DNA of 64,000 nucleotides from positions 56,479,519-56,543,518 of the forward strand of contig CM049306.1 in the NCBI GenBank assembly GCA_026874595.1, read 5' to 3'. Made by a program: the position numbers and the translations under genes. The stretch's first letter is position 1, and each line of letters begins with the position of its first letter. Below the pieces are notes generated by a model. It was given only the letters and a program-made list of their open reading frames with translations. It was not told the origin of the DNA and did no database searches. The DNA comes from Sipunculus nudus. Its lineage: Eukaryota; Annelida; Sipuncula; Golfingiida; Sipunculidae. Positions 50,437 to 62,912 of this stretch are shown here, piece after piece.

Positions 50437-51225
50437 AGGGGGAGGGGGTGTTGGCTTTGATACATTGGTATTGTATCATTCAGTTAATTTGAGTGGTCAC
50501 TAATGAGTAATGGTTTGATCTTGATTCCCTCAGTTTCCAACTAATGTTTTCCTGAGGCTAACTTAAGGATTGTTTGATATAAATGTTGTTCCAAATTAGT
50601 TCTGTTAAGAATTGTGAAAAACTGTGATATCTACGTGATTAGTTCAATATCTTACATTCTCTGTTTTCTAAGAATAGCAACTGTTTGGCTAATGACTAAA
50701 TAATGGCAGATCAGTATTCAAATTAGCATTGCTGAAGTATTTTTCCTGAAATTAGTAGGGCCATATGTATTCAAATTGATCCTGTCTCCAAGACACATTT
50801 AAAGAAACTTGGCTATTGATGTTGACTACCAGAACATCTGCCCCAGGTACAGGGAATCAATAATGCAAAAAGGTCTGGATGCCAGAAAAAATCCAATCAA
50901 ATTTATTGTATTTTGTGAGAAAGTAACAGTAGAAAGCAGTAAACTGATAGTAATATCAGCAAGCTTGGCTCAGTTTTTCTGAAGCAAACTTCATTTTACA
51001 GGCTTTTATCACAAAGCCTCTGAATCAGAAATTATAATCATAGCTCCAGATCCAGGGAAGTCTCTGTTTTATTTATCCATTCAGGTTTTTTACTTGTCTG
51101 TTCTAAGGGAAGCATACTTTGCATAACATTTATGCTTTCAAAGCCTGTCATGAAATAATAACCATCAGTGCAGTGACATCAATTCATCTTCTAGGGTTGG
51201 GGGGATGACTCACATACACACCCAC

Positions 51226-51229
<4 letters not shown>

Positions 51230-51275
<46 letters not shown>
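51230..51275. repeat. (TA)n microsatellite
   Basis: About 46 bases of uninterrupted TA dinucleotide immediately before the AATCGGGAT-rich hairpin block. Confidence 0.95.
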
Positions 51276-51278
<3 letters not shown>

Positions 51279-51284
51279 AAGGCC

Positions 51285-51437
51285 CAGATTCCAACCTGGC
51301 CCGAATCGCTCCAAACCTACTCCCGATTAGGATTTAGGCTGCACCAAATCCTAATCGGGATCTGATCTGGACCAATTCCAGATTGGTCTAGACCAGATCC
51401 CAATCAGGATTTAGTCCGGCCAAAATCCCAATCTTTA
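51285..51437. repeat. Hairpin-rich repeat built from AATC(C/G)(T/G)GAT-type words
   Basis: TCCCGATTAGGATTT (51321-51335) and AAATCCTAATCGGGA (51346-51360) form a perfect 15-bp stem around a 10-base loop. Immediately after, GATCTGGACCAAT and ATTGGTCTAGACCAGATC form a second imperfect stem. A related 'GGCTGCACCAGATCCTGATT' segment lies at 53289-53308, on the other side of the 1557-bp transposon. Confidence 0.7.
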
Positions 51438-51468
51438 ATTAATAACAAGGAGAATGACTTCCTGTCTA

Positions 51469-53025
51469 CCGTAGATCCGCGTTTTGCCGCCGCGGCCATA
51501 AAATAAGACTTGCAGTTGAAAATCCTGACAGATATTTCTCGACAAGGGATGCGGCTATAAAACGCAGGTTAAGCTAAATTCAAACATGTTAAAGAGACTC
51601 GACGGCCCGCCGAGGCGCAATGGGCGATAATAGGTTGAGGAAGGAGGAAGTGTATACCAGGAACGTATATTTAATGATACTGCATATTTGTATATTAATT
51701 TTATTTGTTATTAATTTTATAAGATGTAAAATTGATATTTTTGACAGGCTTATATATGTATTATATTTTTTTTTTATGAGTCAGTTATAAACCACGGCCA
51801 TTTTCACGCAATGATTGTTAAAAGATCGAGATCCACTCGCCCAATAATGCACTCTAACCATACTAACGGTTGTACCTATATTTGAGTATGGCTGCAATAC
51901 CGGTAAAATATTATTTTTTAACATATCATTTCTTTTAAAATAAACTGTAAAACAAAAGATAACCAAAGACCATACGTTCTTCGGTAATTAAACCTGCGTT
52001 CACGTTCAGATACTTCTTCCTTCATCACATTGTCAATAGATGGCGCTCAAAGGTCATAACCTCACAAGCTAGTTCCGAAAACTTCTAATATGGCACGTTT
52101 TGCTAGCAGACGGCTTGGGTACCAGTGTGCATATATTATGATTAGCAGGACCCTGGGAATACGCGTACAGGCTGTGCGAACATCGACGCGGGATTCGTTT
52201 ATTCAAAGGTTTGGTCAAGGTTGTTAATTGACCGACGTTGTATAGTTGAATGAATTTAGATGAATAAAATTCATCACAAAGAGAACAGTTGGCTTTGATG
52301 TCCCATTAAAGTTTAATTTGCCAGGGTAAAGGCGCAAGGTACCACAAGGCCCGCTAGTTCCGTCATCATTTTATGTGGCATGTTTTGCCGGTTCGGATAC
52401 CATTTTGCATATGTTATGATCAGCACAACCCGATGTGTTCTGGCAATATGATCATCGACGCCGATATCGTTTATTTAAATGTGTTTTTGTTAAATGACCG
52501 ACGATGTATGTCTAAATAATATTAAAATTACCGTCGTCCCACACAATGCTTTAATGTGCCATTGAACTTTAATTGGCCTAAGTTAAAGGCGCAAGATTCT
52601 CCGGCATTCAGTGATGTGTCAAATTGATTCCGTGGCCCTACTAGGATTCGTCTTGGATGAGTCGTCATAAACAAAACTAATTGTCATCTAATCTAATCGG
52701 GTAGATCAGGCTGTTAAACAAATTAATTAAATTAATTAATTAGCAAGCCAAGCAACATACACAGTTGCAACTGTTTCCCAATACTGTTATGCCTGACCAC
52801 ATAACAGCATAGCGCTGCGTTCCTAGCTGCAGCCAAGCGTTTCAGAATACCTTTTTTCGTTGTGTTCCCATACACCACCCGGCAATGGAACGTGGTGAGA
52901 ATGTGGTGCGGCCATTAAGTAAGGTTTTGGGAATTTTTTACTCCAGTGAAGGAACCTTCCAGATATTTTACGAACATCGGGTGCGGCCATTAGACGACGT
53001 GCGGCGGCAAAACGCGGATCTACGG
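51469..53025. mobile_element. 1557-bp DNA transposon with perfect 25-bp terminal inverted repeats
   Basis: Positions 51469-51493 (CCGTAGATCCGCG...CCGCCGC) and 53001-53025 are exact inverted copies. The dinucleotide TA flanks both ends (51467-51468, 53026-53027), consistent with a TA target-site duplication. Inside, GCGGCCAT-type words recur near both ends (51492, about 51551, 52909, 52983), and a roughly 284-bp tandem duplication fills the centre. CpG frequency is far above the flanks, indicating a recent or methylation-protected insertion. No transposase frame exceeds 72 codons, so it is non-autonomous. A Tc1/mariner-like target is compatible, but the superfamily is not established. Confidence 0.88.
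52040..52620 (+). repeat. Internal tandem duplication, about 284-bp unit, inside the TIR transposon
   Basis: CTAGTTCCG recurs at 52069 and 52353. Parallel blocks follow: TGGCACGTTTTGC/TGGCATGTTTTGCC, ACCAGTGTGCATATATTATG/ACCATTTTGCATATGTTATG, CGACGCGGGATTCGTTTATT/CGACGCCGATATCGTTTATT, GACCGACGTTGTAT/GACCGACGATGTAT and AAAGGCGCAAG at both unit ends. Two full units are present. Confidence 0.85.
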
Positions 53026-53269
53026 TAATTAGTTGTGCCACAAAAGTCAGTAGTATTCTTTTATTCCATTAATTAATTCATGTCAGGTACCAGTCTTAAA
53101 ATATTCACTTGTTCAGCTAACTTTTAGTTTCAAAGTTTGGCATGGCATAAATAAACTTTGGTCATCATGAAATTAGATCTAAGTTCATGAGTAGGCTGAA
53201 CTGAGGTGAATTTTCCTTGATTTTATCAGAAGTATGTGCTGAAGGCATCATTAAGTGTTATGTCAACTC

Positions 53270-53325
53270 ACAGTCTGAATCAGAATTTGGGCTGCACCAG
53301 ATCCTGATTAGGGTTTTGACTGGTC
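53270..53325. repeat. Related flank segment of the AATCGGGAT hairpin family
   Basis: GGGCTGCACCAGATCCTGAT resembles GGCTGCACCAAATCCTAATC at 51337-51356, in the same orientation. The two may be parts of one older repeat split by the TIR transposon, or two separate copies. Confidence 0.4.
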
Positions 53326-56300
53326 AGAATGATTGATTATCCTTTAAATGTTCAAGCTGAAAAAAAACCAAGGTAAATTGAGTAAAACTAACTAGTCATG
53401 GTGATATGCCTAAATAATAGGAACATTTAAGTAGTATTAGGAGTACCAGAAGCAGACCATATTTGTAGTTTCAACATATTTCTCCTGACACTGATCAGGG
53501 GGGCCGCTTTAGTGTCCTTTAGCAGGGGTGATTTTAGCCACTGGGCAGACAAAAAGTGTCTGTTGTCCTAAATAGCAGGTTGTCCGCTCGAAAGGGGTTC
53601 TAAAAATAGTAAAAACTCTTGGTCAGCCCAAAAAGTGTGCATTAGACAAGGTGTCTGCCCCAGAGGGGTGTCTGATGCCTGGGGCTTCACTGTTCTTGAT
53701 ATTTTAAGATTACACAAATTGCCACCTATATCAACGACCTGAGAATTGTGTTGTACTTTCAACCTCTAACTGATAGTCTTTTCTTTCCTAAAAGTCACAA
53801 TACTGTCTCTTTTAGTGTGTAATACCTAATTTGATTTTTTCCTTAATTTTACCCAAAATTCTGCACTGGAACTACTTGCAAAAACAATCTGAAAGCTCAG
53901 AATGTTTTGTGCATTGCATATATGAAAGTTTTGTATTTGTCTTAAACCAGTTTATTTTAAATATTTTCCTTGATTTCAGAATTTTATCATATTTCAGTAA
54001 AAATAAGAAAAGTAATTGGAAAGCTTACCATTAAATGTAGTTGAAGAAATTGAAAAAATGATTTTTGTTAGCATATATTTACAACTCTGCATTTTGAAAA
54101 AGGAATGTTTTGAATATACTTAAAGAAGAATGATGCTTGTTTTGTAAAGAGTTTAATCTTAAAGAATTCCCTCAGATTGCAGCATTTAGTGGAAGAGCAT
54201 CAAAGGCAGATGTTGATGTCACAAAAACATTCCGATACATTAATTGGAAAGCATCCCATGTTGACAATTCAAATTAACTGTCAAGTAATAGAGAGATAAA
54301 TCAGAACAAAAACTGCTGTTTGATGTGATTAATTTATCATGAATGTCATTATCACTGAGTAAGTTTTTGGAGCCTGATTAGTGTGTCAGTCAGCTGCACA
54401 AATGAGTATAAACCGAGGATGAACTGAAGGGTTTTAAATCCAGTTCTGAAGAAAAACGAGATCTGGTTGTGGTGACCTGCAGTAGGGGTTCACTGCAGCT
54501 TTGAAGATGTTTTGAGGTAATTATTGGAAGTAGGCAGTGTTATGTATCAAGGGTTAAAAGCATGATGAACAGTAGCCTGAACAAATATCTCATTCACGGA
54601 ATAAGAAGCTGTACAAAAATAAGCAGAGAAACCTTCATAAATAAGAGCTGCAAGGTTTGCTCCACCTTGATCTTGGCTCTTTTAAGTGCTTTTGATCATA
54701 TGACACTAATATGAAAGCTTCTTTGATCAGCAGATTTTTCACAAGGTTTGTTTTTAATTATACTGTATTGTAATATGAATCCCTACCTTCCAGAAGACAT
54801 GGTAAAAAAGGACAAATTTGTGACCCTGCATTGATTGAGAAATAACATAGTTGATATTTTAAAGACTGTTCTAAAGGCAATCAGAGAAAGCATTTGCTCT
54901 TTTAGTGATAAGCAGTTAAAAGCTTTCAAGAGAATATGTGCAAAACATGTGGTCACTTTTTATATTAGAGTTGTCAAGGATTTTCTCACTGATCAGGTTT
55001 TATACCATTGTCATTCGTCATCAGAAGAGAAAAGTACTTTTAAATGAAAAAGTTCTCCTTGCTTGGATATCATTTGAAATTGTTGTGAAAACTAGTAGAT
55101 ATTCAACAAAAGAATCAGTAAAATATGTATCTTATATCCAGGGTAGCTGTAGGAGGCATGTAATTAAGTGATGGTTTCAAACCTCAGTGGGTGACAACTT
55201 CCAGCAGAGACGAATACAAGAAACTGAATTGGCAGAAATGGAATATTTGATGGCAAAGACAAATGATCAGCAGAGAGACAGGGTGAAAACAATGCCATTA
55301 AAAGCAGGCATTCATTACTGGAACATCTGGCATTTATGGAGTAAACTGGTGTGATGAAATCATATAATTAAAGAGGCAGTGGTAACCAGATATTCCAGCC
55401 AAAGAAATGACAAGAAGTTCAAGGACATATTTCATTAATCAAAATGTCCATACCAAGGGATGTATATGAAGGGAATTAATCTTAATATATTGTTTATATG
55501 AGACCCTGGAAATATGTACTAAGAGGGATCAGCTGAGATTGGATGTCATGGACACTCAACTGAATAAATAAAAGAAAAAACTTCTTAAAACATACAAGTG
55601 AAATCTGGTTGGTTGCTGTTTAATGAGAATTATGTGGTTGCAAAAGAGAATCATACCTATGGAGGAATAATGAAAGATTGAGAAATGAGAATATTTTACA
55701 AATATTATAATCATATAGCTGAGATATGCAGGATATGGACTTTGTGTTGGAAATTTTCCTAATGGAAATTTGGTTAATGGAAAAAATTCAAGACTGAGGA
55801 AGATTTGTGAAGGACTTTGATGGACTGCAGTGACTTCCAGAGATCGATGAACAGTTCAATGAGTGCTTGAAAAGAAGCATAGTTGGAGGACCAGTGGAGT
55901 CAAAGAAATATTGTGACCTATTTATTATTGAGTATATTAAAGGGGATGAAGAAGGAAAAGAAGAGATTTTAAAAAAGCTTTTTATGTATAGAATAAGTAC
56001 ACTTGGTTGTTGAAGCATTTTGCTCAAAGAACAACAAAAATGTATATTCAAAATACGCGTTCACATTCCCAATTGATGGATGTGAAATACCTGTAGCCAC
56101 AAGATGCAGTAAGTGTACCAGAACAGTAAGAAATAAAAAAAATGTGAAACAGCATACACATATGAGGATTTGTATTAATGGGTATGTTCTTACCAAATGC
56201 CAGAGTTGAATCATACAGCAGAATTGCACAAAAGAATATTGGTCAAAAGCATGGGCACAATTGTGAAACCATGGGTTGAACTGAATTCAACAAAATCTAA

Positions 56301-59300
56301 CGAAAAAGGAAAAAATATGTTTGAAAATGAGTTTGATCCAACGCTGAAGATCCATCAGCCATCTTATACACTTTCTATACTGACTTTTCAACATTTATTG
56401 TAGAAATAATATTTAAGATGCATATCATAAGCCCCAAGTTCTGTGTGCCTAAGCAAGTGGTACTGTAGTGACATTAACCGTTGCCTGCAAAAATGTTCTA
56501 AATGTTCTACTATTAGCAGCTGACTGATTGGAGCCAAAATTATGTGAATACATCAAGCATTCAACCATTGTTCCTATATAACAAAGCTATTAGCTTAAGT
56601 TGTACAAAAAATGTAGGTTGGGGCGATTATTTTTCTTTATCATTGTGTGGCAAAGCATCCAAGATTTTTGCAACTGTATGGCAGCCTTGGTGCATGCTGA
56701 AAGCCAGTTGTCTGGCACTGGTTTGGGCTGAAAATCGTGGCCCAGGCAGATCTTTAGTCTGTTCATTCAAACAAAGCACTAGTATTATTACTGGATTGAA
56801 GAACAAGTTTTCAGAGATAACATGGGGCATGAAGAATTACCTCATTAACACAGCAGCCCCTACGGCAGCAGATTGAATTAAATGAGACGGGAGAATATGC
56901 TGCCACCATATCATCTGATTAAGCGTTTATTTTCCTCTCTCACAGCTTGCTGTGGAAAAAAGTAAATCCATCGCTATAGAGAACAGAACATTTCTTTTAA
57001 TTACAGAGAGAGCCTTGACAAGCTTTCCTCAGGCAGGTCACGGAAATATCATGAGACAGCGCAAAAAAACTTAACATCACAGCTTGGCTTGCACTGACAC
57101 CAACTGACTTCTCGCCCAGGTCTTGGCAGTCTGCCCACAGTTACTGATGGTCATTTTCTGCAGCCATTCATTCCTGTAATTGGTCATAGGTCTTGCATGT
57201 GGTTCGATCAGCTTTGATGTCACAGACAGAGCGGCTCTGTATCTAACCCTTAAACTAGGCCATGGTAGCTGGAAGAATATATTTTTTTGGGAGCCATATT
57301 AGATTGATTTTAAACTGTTGAGCTTCATTTATTTCCCCTGTCGTCTGTGACAGGAAAAGGAAGGACACATTAAATATTTTGTATTTCAGTTTGATCTTTA
57401 TTTAAAAAGGAGCTGGTTTATATAGCATCCTTTCACTTTCTAACATCAGGATTGAGACTATTGTGATGCAGTTTAGATGGACATTTTAGCATTGCTGAAA
57501 AATGAAGTACTCTGTCAGATAATATTTCAGGGTTTAATAAACTTATACAGCACAACCTTATCTATTCGCCATTACCTTAAAATAAACAAAATACACAGTA
57601 ATTACCAAGTGTATGCATCTGAAACATCTTACCCAAGAGTCACTTCCTGTTGTCATTAATCCACATTCACAAAATAAAAATGGCATGAGGAATTTCAGGA
57701 AATTTCTTGATTTCAGGAAATTAAGCATATCTTATTTTACCTTATTGAATCTTTTTCTTGCATATAATATGTAATACTTGAAACGGCCTAATCCCCATCT
57801 ATTTTTAGGTAATTTCTCCTGGGTCCACTCCAATCTCATGTATACCTGATGTTACTACAGGGTACTAAATTTTACCATTGTTTATCCAAGCAGTGGGATA
57901 TAGTCTTCATTCATTTAAAAAAAAATACTGAATTATTGTTGATATATTGCATATAATTATATTTATATATATATTTATATATATTTTTTTCAATTACTTA
58001 TAACCATGCAATTAAGAACTGATAATCGGTATATGAGAATTTCTTTAAATTCTGAGCCCTAGTAATAAAGACCTTGGCCTCTTGGACCTATGAAGATTAC
58101 ATAAAATCGTATGGAAATGACACTAATGAATGTTAATTGTCTCTGATCTGGAGCTTATAACGTGGGTTAATCATTCACTGTCAGTTGTTGTTATGCCGTC
58201 AGCAGGTGCAGGTCACTCAGAACACCTGTATATTGATTGACTGTCTAGTAAATATCTTATTAATAACATTAATACGACATGGTCCTCAGAACCAATCAGC
58301 TTCAAAAGGGTACATTTCATGCTCATAGAATCTGTACATCCATAAAACTGTGAGAGAGAGAGAATGGTTAAAACAATGGATCGATGTATTGATATACAAA
58401 TCTATACATCATAAAGACTTGTAATATGATTTTTATGCTGTATTAATTGTTATCAAGGAGGTATCATGACTTCTGCTATTGAAATAATTTTGTTCCCCAA
58501 CCTCAGACTTTGGATAGTGGGACAGGTTTGCTCATTTCTACCTGTACTTTGACATTTTTTTCCAGATAGTAACCTTCCTGAATATTATCCAATTTCATTT
58601 AAACAGATGTAAATTTCATCTTGAATATTATTGAATATCTGGAGTGAATCTGGTCACAATTTTTTTATGTAAAGTCAGGATTGAAGATCATGAAGTTCAG
58701 CATAGTATGGACTCTCCTGTAATGATTCCTGTTGCATTTTGGGAATCTTTTTCATATTTGTCCATAGAAATGCCCCCCACCCCACCCTGACCAACTCATA
58801 TAGCAGTGAATTATTTTGTATTTGTGAATAAGTTTCTATTTGTATTTGTTGTTAATATCATACTTTTATTTTAAATTGACTGACCTCAGAGATATCAGCC
58901 CTTTACTAATGTGTTGATAGATACTGCCCTATATACAATATCCTTGATATAGATTGTTTTACATTGTAATATATGTATTAATTTCAGTTTAGGCTTAAAA
59001 ATGTCACAGAATTACTATTTTTCACATCATACATTAAACTGCCATTTGTTGTTCTTATTGAAACTTGACACTAATGTGCCAGCAAATGTGACATAATCCA
59101 TTTTATGCACCCCTAAATCCCTGTGTTTTCAGAACCCATGTATTGTGTTCTGATATCCTCACTGAGTCTGGATGTCTCTCTGCTGATCTGCTCTTTGTCC
59201 TTTGAGTATAAATCTACAAGTATTTTTATTATAAAGGCCAGCTCAACTTAGTGGTCAGTCTGAACTGCATGGTAGTGGCAGCTTCAGATAACAGAACATT

Positions 59301-60603
59301 TAGGCAAAGCTCGGTGGAATTTATTATTGTACCCTTGAAAAAGTCAGGAGTTGGGTTTGTAAATATCACAGTGCATGCTCACACAGGAATTACAAAGAAA
59401 TATGTTGAATCATAACAATGGTTTATTCCTCTGTAGTACAATATATAGTAAAAGGGCTCTGTATAGCTAATGTCATAAATACTATACAAATTTGTTTAGT
59501 AGAAAAATCTCCATAGGCATTAATACAATTAATAAATGAATTTTTTAATTACATATTTTTGTTGTTCTTGTGAACCAGATTTTCAGAGCAAGGCCAGTGA
59601 CAATTAAAGCTTGCATATTATACACAAATGCTTAAGTATTCCATGATACCATTGTTTATAGAGCTTAATTTAATAGCGTGCAGCACAACATAAGCAATCA
59701 TTTATTTGTTTTTCTGTAAGGTCAGGTCTGTTACATTTGCATGGTCTCTCAGCTTAAAATCTTTAAAATTACATCACCATAAATATAACCTTTTTTTACT
59801 GTACCTGTCTTAGTCAATACAGATATGTTAAAACAGAATGGCCAATTCAGAGATACTATGAATTTTTGGCGTGTACATGTCTGCAGTATTCTGTGATTGT
59901 ATCAGCTGTGACAAGGGTGTATTTTTTCATAATCCCCACGCCACCATTCATATTAGATCACACCAGGCCATGCGCTATGACTTAAGCTCCCGCAGACCTG
60001 GCTTCCCCCGTGCCTGATCAGGAAGACACTGCCATCAGCCAATGTGGTCCACTCTGACCTTTGAAAGAATAAAAGAGTGAATAAAAATAAAGCTTCATCT
60101 GAGACAGTGACATGAATGGAGGGCTCGGCTGGTGTCAGGTTTTGGCTTGGCTTGTGCCGTCCTGATCCGTTGAATAACAAGGGTGTTTAATTATAAAAAA
60201 GTTCCCGTGGTAACCACACCTGATGCCTTCATTGGGATGCGAGCAGACTCCTTTTGTTCTCTCGTGCCAGTAACTGGTCTTTGCTAACATTCATCTGCAA
60301 TGGCAGCCTCACTGGCAGCATATGGTTGTATCACAAAATGTGTGCTATACAGTTATGATAATATAAAAGCTGTGGTGTACAGCTGATTTGAAATTGTATA
60401 TGTTAACTGGATGTTTTGAGAATGATAATTTATGAGGACTGTCAACAACCATGAAATCATCTTATTTTATTGCACATTTTTAATTAAAATATGTCCAATT
60501 CCATTGATACAAATTAACACATGATGCGCAAGGTGTATATATTGCATTCACTAAAAAATTGTCAGACGGAGCGGACGGTATTTTCTTCCGTCTGTGCTGA
60601 TTT

Positions 60604-60620
60604 GTGCCTGAGAACCATAC
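60604..60620 (-). repeat. Solo copy of the GTATGGTTCTCAGGCAC terminal motif
   Basis: GTGCCTGAGAACCATAC is the exact reverse complement of the left arm at 46716-46732. Just upstream, CAGACGGA and TCCGTCTG (about 60564-60596) form a small hairpin. Confidence 0.5.
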
Positions 60621-61487
60621 CATTATTTTTTTTGGCCTTAGATATATAGATTGTGAAGGGTAATACAACATAAACATTCAAATAAAGAAAACAAACTTCA
60701 AGGGCTCAAAATCACTATTTTTAATGAACTATCTCATTTGGTTTGAATTTCACATCTTTTGATAGTAACAGTCAACTCTACAGTACATGAATTCCTCCTA
60801 CATTCCTACAAGATATATGTCACCCATTTATCAGGCCATCCTTAAAAATTTCTGTGTTGGGGCTAACATTGGTTCAAAAAAAATCATCAGGTAGGGAGGA
60901 AAAATATATTTTTTTTAAAGGAGGATCTGGAGTTTACTACACCTTTTTTTACCGGATATTAGCATATGCGAGATTTATGTCAAATAACATACCCGTACTC
61001 CATTCATTCCTTGCCTCGATACCATTGAAACATACACAACAAGGTATCTCTGAACAGATTTAGTTTTATTACAGGCTTAAAATCCTGTACTTGGGTTTAA
61101 AATGTTTTAGTACATGCTTTGAACATGTACATGTCAAACATTCACGTATTTGAAAAGTTATCAAGTACTTTTCCAATAATGGTCAAGCATGTTATCATGG
61201 AAGCATTATAACTGATGTATATCCCATTGCACAGGTTCGCATTAGGCCTGTAAGCCTTGTTCTGGATCTCACATGAATTTGCAGACAATTTTATTTTGTG
61301 TTGTATGCGAGTGCCAGAATTGTAGGAATGAGTGCAGTTTGAGATTTCCTTTGCAAGTGAAGAGGTATAATAAAGAAGGACGGTAATAAATGAACTCTTT
61401 AGTAATAGTCAATGCCTAATAAGGTAGTAGAATATATAAAATGTTTATATAAATATATGTAAAACTGTACTTTTTGAAAGATGAAAC

Positions 61488-62063
61488 CATATATTGGATG
61501 TCGGTACCCTGATTAAGAATTTTATTTCTTCGGTGTTGATGTATATACAAACAAAATATTGGTCAAGTTCGAAGATGGGTGACCTTGACTTATTTCTCGA
61601 CGTTTTAGAGCGAATTATAGAAAATAACCGGCGTGTGTTAACATTTACCATGTGAGGAGGATATCTCCAAAAGTATTCAACACAGAAATTTCATTTCTTT
61701 GGTGCTGATACATATCAACAAAATCTCGGTCAAGTTCCAATATGGATGACCCAAGGTCACAGAGCTTATAATAGAAAAAAACTTACGAGCTTATTTCTAA
61801 GGAACCACTGGATGGATTGTTTTGGAATATGGAATGGTCATTGGCCTTGATGATCTCGAAAGTGCTGCATGATTCACAAAGACTGGGGCCAGACTTACAA
61901 AGTTCATACCTCTCTAGTTCCAATTCACAACTTGAACAAAAGACATATGTACAGATATATATTCATGTGAGAACAAATATTACATGAATACTTGTTACTG
62001 TTACCACCCATAAATACTGCTCTTTTGGCTGAGGGCTTTTGTCAGCTTTTGCTGATATTCTAG
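61488..62063 (+). mobile_element. Helitron-like element with 169-bp tandem core
   Basis: ATTTCTTCGGTGTTGATG at 61524 and ATTTCTTTGGTGCTGAT at 61693 anchor two roughly 169-bp units, both followed by GGTCAAGTTC and ATGG(G/A)TGACC. A third partial unit may follow. The 3' end TCAGC-TTTT-GCTGA hairpin (62042-62055) sits five bases before CTAG|T (62060-62063), a classic Helitron terminus and the same ATTCTAGT ending as the element at 48894-50364. The 5' boundary was not determined. Confidence 0.6.
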
Positions 62064-62229
62064 TATTTTTCTGTAATTAATGACTGAGCGAGCAATGTTG
62101 ATCTCTATCTCGTCTACGTCTAAACAAGAAATGCCGTACGGTCAGGAAATATCTGTTTATTATAAAAGCTATTAATAAAATGAAATAAATTTACATAGGC
62201 AGTTAAAAAGAAACACATCCAAAAAAAAG

Positions 62230-62745
62230 ACAGTCGCTTATATGTTATGCCTGTTCTGATCAGCTGTGGCCTGTAGAAACGATGCGTCAGACACCTCGCA
62301 AAACCCTGTCATGATCGCCACAGAACTGACGAAATCACGCAATTCTTGTAATACCAAACATCTGATTTGTGGAGATCGTGCGTTACACATCGTCAGTTGC
62401 AGATTCCATTAAATAGGCCCGCTTCATTTGCTTGATAAAGGACAACTCACGAGCCACCGTGAGTGTTGCTGAAAAATTATAACCAGCGTAAGCGACACGA
62501 TGTCAGTGAACATATTCCCGCCAAAATAGTGATGAATGAAGTCATATGGGGTGAACTTTTACTACGGACCTCTTATTGGCTCTCTGGTATGACGCGTGAC
62601 CGCTCCGCCAATCACAAGAACGTTTGCATGGGCCAGGCACGTGTTTATGCATATCAACGTGTCACATGGTTTAAATGCCAACATTGGTCAGTTGACAGTT
62701 TGAATGGCGAGAGAAATTTCATTTAATCAGTTAATGCGACAGCGG
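62230..62745 (+). promoter_or_regulatory. CpG-rich block with CCAAT boxes and E-box: candidate internal promoter
   Basis: CpG dinucleotides are frequent here (for example CGATGCG, GACGCGTGACCGCTCCGCC), in contrast with the CpG-poor surroundings. The block contains ATTGG (62575), CCAAT (62608-62612), a CACGTG E-box (62638-62643), an octamer-like TTTGCAT (62623) and another ATTGG (62684). About 60 bases later is a short ATG-initiated segment ending at a consensus donor (62745). This arrangement fits a CCAAT-type promoter and first exon, but no transcript evidence exists here and it could be CpG-rich repeat sequence. Confidence 0.35.
62704..62744 (+). CDS. Possible first coding exon of an unidentified nested or alternative transcript
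   Basis: ATGGCGAGAG starts a frame reading MAREISFNQLMRQ and stops being open at a GTAAGC donor (CAGCG|GTAAGC, phase 2). An in-frame TGA lies directly before the ATG, so it could be a genuine start. Without splicing the frame ends one codon later. I do not recognise the peptide. The case rests only on its position just after the CCAAT/E-box block; chance is quite possible. Confidence 0.2.
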
Positions 62746-62896
62746 TAAGCTTCCGCTTTTTTTGAAATAAAATAAGAACCATTTCTAATTGCTCAATATT
62801 TTTTTTCAGGCTGTTTCGCCAGAACAACGAAATTTGATGGCGGTTTCCCGGCAGTTTTTCTACTCTCGCGCACGAGTGTAGCGATCGTTCCACGTG

Positions 62897-62912
62897 TATA
62901 TATATATATATA
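62897..62912. repeat. (TA)8 microsatellite
   Basis: A short TA run just after a CCACGTG motif. It could be read as a TATA-like element for minus-strand transcription, but nothing else supports that. Confidence 0.85.

Noticed and set aside
52823-53041. Minus-strand 72-codon frame, Arg/Ala-rich at its start
   Set aside because: It reads through the right terminal inverted repeat and subterminal repeats of the 1557-bp transposon; high CpG removes stop codons.
56003-56209. 68-codon frame with a Cys/His cluster resembling a zinc finger (CSKC...HTH)
   Set aside because: Spacing does not fit a standard C2H2 finger, no splice sites or start context support it, and neighbouring frames are closed.
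62463-62726. 87-codon frame in the CpG-rich block
   Set aside because: No recognisable domain; openness is explained by higher GC, and it passes through promoter-like motifs.
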